The notes under the pieces: model-generated
Databases searched by the model: none
The model's input: only the letters and a program-made list of their open reading frames with translations
Told to the model about the DNA's origin: nothing
Shown: positions 56,919 to 64,000 of the stretch, in pieces
Layout: each line of letters begins with the position of its first letter
How positions within the stretch are numbered: the first letter of the stretch is position 1
NCBI GenBank assembly: GCA_023213395.1
Contig: CM041465.1
Span: 201,879,741-201,943,740 of the forward strand
Length of the DNA stretch: 64,000 bases
From: Cycas panzhihuaensis
Lineage: Eukaryota; Cycadophyta
Direction of reading: 5' to 3'
Translations under genes and position numbers: made by a program

Positions 56919-57757
56919 ATGTCCTCCACTCTCATTTCTCTGCCTGAACCAGAAAAATTAACTGGTTCCAACTATCATGTGTGGAAAATTAAGATAGAAA
57001 CCATTTTAAGGGTGAAAAATGCCTGGGACATTGCTGAAGGAACAGAGAAACGTCCTCCAGTTGGTGATGCTAAGCTAGGAAACTGGGTGGAAAGAAATAA
57101 TATAGCCAGTCTCACTTTGAAAATGTCAATTTCCGATTCAGTCTTGATTTATGTTGAAAAATTGAATCTGGCATCTAAAATTTGGAAATGTTTGGAAAAT
57201 CTGTATGGACAAAAGAATAAGGCAAGAATAATTGCACTTAAAGAAGAATTGTACAAGCTTCACATGAAAGAAAATGAAGACGTAGAGGAATTTATGCATA
57301 AGATTATTACTGTCCGAAATAATCTCTTAAGTGCTGGAGGTCTAATTTCTGAACAAGACCTAGTGGAAATTGTGACTGCAAGATTGCCAAAATCGTTTGA
57401 CACAATCGTCAACACTATCACAGACAGTGATAGGTTAGACAAGTTAACCCTTGATGAATTGACAGGTTTGTTACTAAGACAAGAACAGAGAAACAAAAGA
57501 TACGAAAACACGAATTAGAGGATGCATTTGCATCCAGACTAAATCTCGGGCCAAGAGGAAGACATCAATTTCGAGGACAAAGCGGAACATCAGATTTCAG
57601 GGGACGAGGACGCTGGCAAAACTCCAGAGGACGGACGCGGGGAAAAGCAGTCTGTTACAATTGTGGAAGAACCGGACATTTCGCCAGCAATTGTAGAATC
57701 TTTGATATATGCTGTTATTGCAGACAAAGTGGACACTATCCATATCAGTGTCCATAG
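56919..57757 (+). pseudogene. Element J gag with two zinc knuckles
   Basis: The likely start ATG 56919 (MSSTLISLPEPEKLTGSNY) leads into the copia gag core: YHVWKIKIETILRVKNAW, NNIASLTLKMSIS, KEELYKLHMKENEDVEEFM and LDELTGLLLRQEQRNKRYE. An upstream in-frame ATG at 56811 is less typical. A one-base shift near 57505 moves to the frame with RGRGRWQNSRGRTRG and two CCHC knuckles, CYNCGRTGHFASNC and CCYCRQSGHYPYQC (57653-57751). A stop follows at 57755-57757. One knuckle is the copia norm, so two is a small peculiarity. Confidence 0.93.
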
Positions 57758-58306
57758 AGACGAAGTGAAATTCAGAAAGGAAAACGACCCATTGGAGGCT
57801 ACAGCAAAGAGAAGGATGAAGAGGAGGAAGAAGAGACGGCCTTCATCACAGCATTGGTTACCGGTATGAAAGACAAAGACATATGGTATATAGATTCAGG
57901 AGCTTCCAAACATATGACAAGTCAAGAAGAATGGTTTGAAACCATGAAACCCTGCAATATAGACAAATCAGTAGAACTGGGCGACAAGTATTCCCTTAAT
58001 ATAAAAGGGATTGGAACTATCTCTGTAAATCTGGATGGGAATGAAAGAAAGGTCAGAAATGTTTTGTTTGTCCCATATCTAAAAATGAATCTCTTCGCTG
58101 TCTCTCAATTAAGTAAAAAAGGATTGAGAACCATTTTCGATGAAGAAGGGAATCGTCATATTCTAGATATGAAGAGAGGTGGGAAAACTGTTGTAATTGA
58201 GTCAGATGTAATGATGATTACAAACTCTCGTCAGATCCTGTACTTCCTTACTTGGAAGAAAAAGCTTGTGCTGCTTCTAAATCTAATAATAAAGCTTGCC
58301 ATTTGA
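57758..58306 (+). pseudogene. Element J protease
   Basis: It is in the same frame as the knuckles. A charged EKDEEEEEET stretch precedes WYIDSGASKHMTS, with the catalytic aspartate at 57893. VRNVLFVPYLKMNLFAVSQL is the typical copia protease end. The frame closes at 58306 after a one-base shift around 58255, where the integrase frame has begun. Confidence 0.93.
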
Positions 58307-59622
58307 GGTATGGGCATCTCTCAATTGACACACTTAAACTAATGGAAAAATCAGGAATGGTAAATGGCCTACCTAGCATTTCATTAGATAAATTTGTTTG
58401 TAAAGGTTGTCAACTAGGCAAACAGCATAGACTTCCTTTTAAAGAAAGCACTTGGAGATCTCAGTCAAAATTAGAATTGATACATACAGATATTTGTGGT
58501 CCAATTACACCTCTCACAATTAATGGATGCAGATACTTTTTAACTTTCATTGATGATTTGAGTGGGAAAGTATGGGTATATTTGGTGGATAATAAGTTAG
58601 AAGTTTTTGAAACATTCAATGAATTTAAAGCAGAAGCAGAACTAGAGTCAAGAATAAAAATTAAATGCATCAGGTCAGATGGAGGAGGAGAATATATATC
58701 AAAGGAGTTTCTAAATTATTGCAGGGATCGAGGAATTCGTAGACAGATTACAACTCCTTATACTCCTCAGTCGAATGGAGTGGATGAAAGAAAGAATAGA
58801 ACTCTAATGGAAATGGCTCGAAGCATGATGTATGGAACAAAGATATCAAAGTCATATTGGGCAGAGGCAGTAAGCACGGCATGTTACCTAATAAATAGAA
58901 GCCCCACAAAAGCATTGAAGGATGTCACCCCAGAAGAAGCTTGGACAGGACAGAAACCAGATGTAAGTCTTCTCAAAGTTTTTGGTAGTCAAGCATTTGT
59001 GCATATTCCTGATAAAAAAAGGTCCAAATTGGATGCAAAAAGCATAGAATGCATTTTGATAGGCTACAGTAAAAATTCAAAAGCCTACAAATGCATAGAT
59101 CCCAAAACTAACAAAATCTATGTAAGCAGAGATGTCGTCTTTAATGAAGAAAATTCTATTGAATTCTCACAAATTAGAATAATAGAAGGTGAGAAGGAAA
59201 TTGAACAGGAAGCTGTCAGACACGAAGAGACACATGAAGATGAGCAAGAGAATAAGTCAAAAATTACCTCAGAAGCACAATAAGTTGAGGAAGAAAATGT
59301 CTCCGAAATCACTTCAGAAGAAGGACAAGCTGATCCATCATCAAGTGAAACCAGTCAAGTATCAGAAGACACCATCGAGAAGGAAGACTCACGAAAACAG
59401 AAAAAGTTGCCAAAATGGTATATTAAAACAATTGAAGAAGGGAAAAGTAATGTAATAGAACAGAAAACACGAGGGCAAAGGTCAAGAGCTCTTCTAAGCA
59501 AAGTCGAACCTCAAAACTTTCAAGAAGCAAAAGATCGTCAAGAATGGAAAGTGGCAATGGACAATGAAATGAACTCAATCAAGAAAAATCAGACGTGGGA
59601 ATTAGTAGAACTACATCGATAA
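58252..59622 (+). pseudogene. Element J integrase and linker
   Basis: Pre-integrase HLRYGHLSIDTLKLM and zinc-binding CKGCQLGKQHRLPF open it. The catalytic triad is present: Asp in HTDICGP (~58485), Asp in IRSDGGGEY (~58680) and Glu in NGVDERKNRT (~58785). SRDVVFNEE marks the domain end. TAA at 59281-59283 interrupts, then the same frame continues through an acidic linker to KLPKWYIKTIEEG and the RT start [20 protein letters not shown], closing at 59622. Confidence 0.94.
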
Positions 59623-61013
59623 ATCTCCGTAAGTGCAAATGGGTTTACAAAACAAAAAGGGGAATGGATGGTAAGATAGAAAAGTACAAAGCAAGGTTAG
59701 TCGCAAAAGGATTCACACAAACAGCAGGTGTAGATTTTGATGAGACCTTTTCTCCAGTAGCAAAGATGAACACTGTAAGAACAGTAATAGCCTTGGCTGC
59801 AGCACAAAATTAGAAAATCTCCCAGCTGGATGTAAAAAGCGCCTTCTTAAATGGTGAACTAGAAGAAGAAGTCTACATGCAACAACCGGAAGGATACGCT
59901 GAACAAGGACAGGAGAATCTGGTCTGCAGATTAAAAAAGGCTCTATATGGTCTAAAACAAGCCCCACGAACTTGGTATGCCAAATTAGATCATTTTCTTG
60001 AAGAAAATAAGTTCAATCGATGCAACTCCGACTCCAGTCTCTACATAAGGAAAACAAACAACAAGATAACAATAATTGTTGTCTATGTTGATGATATGCT
60101 TCTTACTGGAAATGATGAAGAAGGAATTAGAGACATCAAGAGTCAACTTCAACAGAAATTTGAAATGACAGACTTGGGTCCACTAAATTACTACTTGGGA
60201 TTGGAGGTAGGTCAACATCAAAACTATATAACCTTGTCCCAAAGTAACTACATCAAAAATTTGCTTGTTCAATTTCAGATGGAGAACTGCAATCCATGTA
60301 CAACGCCCATAGAAACAAACTGTGACTTAACGGTAGATAGCATGGAAAAAGATGTAGTCAAATGATTGGAAGTCTGATTTATCTGACAGCCACTAGGCCT
60401 GGCATATCCTACTTAGTAGGACTAATATCCAGATACATGCAAAATCCAAAGTTGAGACATTGGCAGGCCGCAAAAAGAGTTTTAAGATATCTTAAAGGAA
60501 CAACAGATCTCAAGTTAGTATACTTAAAAGGATACCCAATCGAAATATCGTGGCATGCGACTGACCGGCTGGTGACAAAGAACAAAGGAAATCCACCAGT
60601 GGATATTGTTTTTTCTTAGGATATTCAGCAATCTCATGGTATAGTAAGAAACAAGCTACAGTTGCTCTCTCTTCTACAGAAGCAGAATACAAAGCAGCTA
60701 CGTTAGCAACCTGTGAAGCTATCTGGTTAAGACAACTTCTGCTTGACTTGGATCAACAACAAAAAAGGGCAACCTCCTTGAAATCGACGATCAAGCGCCA
60801 TCAAGTGACCAAAATCCAATTCTACATGCAAGAACAAAGCATATTGAAGTTCATCATCATTTCATAAGAGAAAAGGTACATAATAAAGAAATTGACTTGG
60901 AATATTGTCCCACAGTCGAATGAGTTGCAGATCTTCTGACAAAGCCTCTTGGAAGAGAAAGGCTCAAATATTTAAGAGACAAAATAAGATTATTAGAGAT
61001 AAAACATTAAGAG
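59595..61013 (+). pseudogene. Element J reverse transcriptase and RNase H
   Basis: After a one-base shift: [40 protein letters not shown], a TAG (59811-59813) in place of tryptophan, QLDVKSAFLNGELEEEVYM, KKALYGLKQAPRTWY and the active site VVYVDDMLLTG (60081-60113). NYYLGLEVGQHQNYI follows. A shift near 60360 leads to MIGSLIYLTATRPGISYLVG. RNase H is disrupted by indels at 60530-60600, then [19 protein letters not shown], and the end [15 protein letters not shown] and DLLTKPLGRERL. Both catalytic aspartates of RT are intact. Confidence 0.94.
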
Positions 61014-61040
61014 GGGGTGTTGAGATGTAATGTTTTATCT
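60997..61040 (+). promoter_or_regulatory. Inverted repeat enclosing the polypurine tract, element J
   Basis: AGATAAAACATTA (60997-61009) and TAATGTTTTATCT (61028-61040) pair perfectly over 13 bp. The 18-base loop holds AGAGGGGG and the first ten LTR bases. Confidence 0.75.
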
Positions 61041-61247
61041 AAGAGAAAGGGGTCATGTTAGGACCACCCTCAAATGTAATCATAATGCAAGATTGTGCCA
61101 CTTGGCAGTCTCAGGCTAATCAGTTACATTAGAGGTTGTAACCATCACATTGTTGATGTATATTTAAGGAGATTGAATCTCAATAAACAAATATACTCTT
61201 CTCTTCTCTGTTTAAATTATATTCTGTCTTTGCTCTGTTTTTCAACA
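61018..61247 (+). repeat. 3' LTR of element J
   Basis: TGTTGAGATGTAATG to TTTTTCAACA, 230 bp, followed by TCCAC. Confidence 0.96.
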
Positions 61248-61252
61248 TCCAC

Positions 61253-62228
61253 ACCCTCATATCTCTCCCAAGTAAGGACTATCTATATTAGAAAAACAAA
61301 GCATATCTATAATTTAGTCCAATAATTGCAATAAGAATTAAACATTAGTCCACAATGTGGTATCAACAATAAGATATTTGATATACAACCTCCAACTTGA
61401 AGTCAACGATTTCTGTACATTGCATTGTTTGTTGAAAATTGTATGTGCTAATGCCTTCTTCACCTCCACTAACTACTATAGGAGAATAAAGTAAGGTGCA
61501 AAGTGAATGTCTATTAGTTTGAGTAATTCTACTTGCACACAAATGTGGTAGATTGCCTATGCTTAGTGGTGGTTGCATATAAACATTTGGAAGGCTCTCC
61601 CATCCAAAATCAAAATTTCCACTTAGTATGATGTTTTCCCATAAAACCCCATGGGGGCACCCACATCTAATCAAGGTTTGAATTCTCTCATGCAAGGTGT
61701 TCAACCTAGTTGGTCCCACATGAGTACCTCACAACCTGTCCATGCGTACTAATTCCCTCCACCATAGTACCAAATTGGCCGAACCAACATTTAGAGCATC
61801 TTACTCAAGGCATTCTGCACTCTCAAATTCTCCTATATGGAGGAAACACTTTGTTTCCTACTATTGGAATACAAGCTCCACAATGAGCATAAATTGCAAC
61901 TAGTTTTGCAATGAGCATAAACTACAACTTACTCTGCAATGAGCATAAATTATGGCACAACCTCCACAATAAGGATAAACTATGGCAAGTTATACTCCAC
62001 CATGAGTGTAAATTACAACTCTGAAAATTTTACTACTAAGGCACATACTCTGTAATAAGTATAGATTACAGAACTGCAATGTTCCCACTACTAGGAAATC
62101 AACCCTAGTTTAGTCTGTCTGACTTCAATCATTTACTCTGGTTGACCTTATTATATAGTTCAATTTAGTTGACTTCAATTGCTTACTTTGGTTAATATTA
62201 TTAAACTATCCTAACTGACTTCCTCAAT
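61253..62228. other. No gene recognised; degenerate short tandem repeats
   Basis: A 118-codon minus ORF (61719-61363) has some protein-like composition but no motif I recognise. 61870-62080 contains about six degenerate copies of a unit like CAATGAGCATAAATTACAACT, spaced ~28-35 bp. Confidence 0.45.
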
Positions 62229-62636
62229 GTTTAAATATTCAATGGAAATCATTCAAGATCATTCATTATCAAGAACAATGGAATAAATATTATTAACATA
62301 ATGAAGATAATATTAACTCATAATGATAATGTCTACATCATAATGACACTAGAACAATAACCTCATAATGAACTCCATCTTGACTCTCTGTCTACCACTC
62401 TACCTCAACCATTTATTTATACATCATAAGTGAGAGAGCATAGGATGAAATGCATTACATGTGGGATAATTGACCTTTAACACAACTAATGACATGTCAC
62501 CTATTAATTGACCAATAACCTAATGACCACTTACTTGCACAAATGTGCATGACATTAACATTATAATATTAACCCCTAGATATGACATTCACCTAAATAC
62601 TTTAGACACTTACACATTAAACATTAACTTCTAACA
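62229..62636 (-). repeat. 3' LTR of element N (B/F family)
   Basis: TGTTTAAATATTCAATGG to ACTTCTAACA on the plus strand, 408 bp. It is similar to the LTR L (1653-2005) and to B. It is followed by CCTCCTCTT, the complement of a polypurine tract. Confidence 0.8.
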
Positions 62637-62655
62637 CCTCCTCTTAATGTTTAAT
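62616..62655 (-). promoter_or_regulatory. Inverted repeat enclosing the polypurine tract, element N
   Basis: ATTAAACATTAA (62616-62627) and TTAATGTTTAAT (62644-62655) pair perfectly over 12 bp, with the tract between. Confidence 0.68.
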
Positions 62656-62761
62656 TTCAAGACAATAAAAAAACTAAATACTAAAGACATCATGACACTA
62701 AGTACTATGGATTGACAAAAACTAACATATGACTTGACATGAGGCATTGTTTTGAATTTGC
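62637..62761 (-). pseudogene. Element N: 3' internal tail with the conserved gag-like C-terminus
   Basis: About 125 bp between the polypurine tract and the K insertion. Its right end, read on the minus strand, starts CAGCAAATTCAAAACAATG, comparable to the CKFKE codons ending the B/F protein. The rest of N is beyond K, outside the window. Confidence 0.45.
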
Positions 62762-62957
62762 TGTACAAAATCTCCAATGAAGGAGTAGTTCACTCTGCAT
62801 TATTATTGATGATCCATTGAATATATATACAAGGTAGATACAAATGGCAACCGCTCAGCAGTATGGTGCCACTTGTTTAATTAAGAGTGAAAGGGGAAGA
62901 GGTGCAAGACCCTTACATTATGTATTATAGTCTAAGGTAAAATATTACCTTTTACAC
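62762..62957 (-). repeat. 3' LTR of copia element K
   Basis: TGTACAAAATCTCC to CCTTTTACA on the plus strand, 196 bp, followed by CCCCCTCTTAATATTC. The start was chosen by TG and family length. The partner LTR is outside the window. Confidence 0.7.
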
Positions 62958-62975
62958 CCCCTCTTAATATTCTAC

Positions 62976-64000
62976 CTATCTTAATCCTAATAGATTTCTG
63001 AAGGCAATGAATTTCTCTCTTCCAAGAGATTTAGTGAGCACATCAGTTGTTTGATCCTCTAATGGACAATGTTGGAGTTCAATTTCTTTATTCTGTACTC
63101 TTTCCCTGATAAAATGATGGTGTACCTCTATATGCTTTGTTCTAGCATGTAATATAGGATTTTTTGTCATTTTTATGGTACTTTGATTATCACAAAATAT
63201 TTGAGTTGGCGTCGTTTGTTCTTCTCCCAATTCCTTTAGGAGCTGTCTGATCCATACTCCTTCGCATGCTGCGTTGACAACTGACTTGTATTATGCTTCT
63301 GTTGAGGACAATGCAACTATAGGCTACTTTTTACTGCTCCAAGAGATCAAGGATTTTCCTAGGAAGAAGCAATATCCTGATGTTGATTTCCTATCTGTTC
63401 TATCTCCAGTCCAGTCCGAATCACAAAAACCGGTCAATTGTATATTGTTTTCCTTGTTATATTTCAGACCAAGATTTATCGTTCCTTTTAGATATCGTAG
63501 GATTCTTTTTGCAACATTCCAGTGAGGAGTTTTGGGGCTTTCCATAAACCTGGAGATTAAACCTACAGCATATGAAATGTTTGGACGTGTGGCTGTGAGA
63601 TAAATCAAGCTTCCAACCAACTGTCTGTACAACGTTGCATCAACAGGATGTGCTTGCTGTTCTATATTTAGTACTAACCCTGTTTCCATTGGTGTGCTAA
63701 CAACATTACAACTTTCCATTCTAAACTTGTTTTTCAAGTTTTTGATGTACCTTGTTTGTGAGAGAGTAATGAAAGAATTATTTTGTTCTATTTCTATTCC
63801 AAGATAATAATGCAGCATTCCCAAATCTGTCATTTCAAAGACCTTTTCAAACTTGCTTTTAATAAATGCTATTGAATTTTTGTCATCTCCAGTAATAATC
63901 ATGTCATCCACGTATACTACTACAATGGAGATTGATCATTAATTACCTTTTACATACAGACTATGATCTGATTCGCATCGATGGAAACCATTTTGTGCTA
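62976..64000 (-). pseudogene. Element K: RNase H and reverse transcriptase (runs off the window)
   Basis: Minus 63911-63324 is a 195-codon open stretch starting at the RT active site (MDDMIITGDDKNS; the full VVYVDD precedes it), then LGMLHYYLGIEIEQNNSF, LYRQLVGSLIYLTATRPNIS and RNase H blocks [20 protein letters not shown]. 63230-62976 gives [35 protein letters not shown] and DVLTKSLGREKF. One stop lies near 63290-63300. It is well preserved and related to A, G and J. The upstream parts lie beyond 64000. Confidence 0.94.

Larger units (their letters stand above)
56015..61247 (+). mobile_element. Copia element J, full length
   Basis: LTRs 56015-56247 and 61018-61247 differ by about eight substitutions and a 3-bp indel, and a perfect target duplication TCCAC flanks them (56010-56014 and 61248-61252). 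The primer site TGGTATAAGAGCAGG starts at 56247. The interior has gag with two zinc knuckles, protease, integrase, RT and RNase H in the copia order. There are about five frameshifts and a few stops. Apart from these it is complete and young relative to C or G. Confidence 0.97.

Noticed and set aside
1-64000. tRNA, rRNA or other RNA genes
   Set aside because: No cloverleaf or rRNA core seen; tRNA-like words are primer-binding sites of the retrotransposons.

Overview
This window is eukaryotic, from a large, repeat-packed plant nuclear genome. It is AT-rich and almost entirely LTR retrotransposons, nested inside one another. A conifer-like seed plant is my guess, because of the many old and mutually divergent Ty1/copia and Ty3 copies, but the sequence does not prove it. 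I see no intact host gene, rRNA, tRNA or CRISPR array. Nearly every coding region is a broken retrotransposon gene.

Layout. 1-1056: 3' end of a copia element (A). 1653-2005: minus-strand LTR (L). 2006-2607: copia tail (M). 2705-33733: copia element C (minus strand, target-site duplication TGATC), blown apart by two insertions. The first is B (4913-9220, plus). The second is copia element D (12047-33615, minus, TSD GACAC). D itself contains chromovirus E (14199-25654, minus), which contains F (20347-25064, minus), and a gag-less copia G (28970-31909, minus). C>D>E>F is a four-level nest. 33734-36241 holds remnants of another chromovirus (plus). 37548-55288 is a Ty3 element I (plus, TSD TGCCC) whose 5' LTR is split by copia element H (38080-45374, plus, TSD TGTGT). 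56015-61247 is a full-length copia J (plus, TSD TCCAC). 62229-62761 is another minus-strand LTR with a short internal tail (N), cut by copia K (62762 to the window end, minus).

Most interesting content. B and F belong to one family that has copia-type LTRs, a tRNA-iMet-like primer site and one gag-like ORF with a conserved C-terminal domain, but no protease, integrase or reverse transcriptase. In both, the long leader between primer site and ORF carries foreign-looking sequence in antisense. In F this is clearly an intronless L-galactose dehydrogenase copy (the ascorbate pathway enzyme); in B it is an unrecognised 282-codon ORF. L and N are LTRs of the same family, so it has at least four copies here. 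F has almost identical LTRs and is young.

A second signal crosses families. In nine copia-type elements the polypurine tract at the 3' LTR junction lies in the loop of an inverted repeat. One arm is just upstream of the tract and the other is in the first bases of the LTR. The arm sequences differ between families while the arrangement is kept. The two well-defined Ty3 elements (E, I) do not show it.

Element I is also unusual: it has a second gag-like region between protease and reverse transcriptase, and an extra ORF with an acidic region and predicted coiled coil after integrase.
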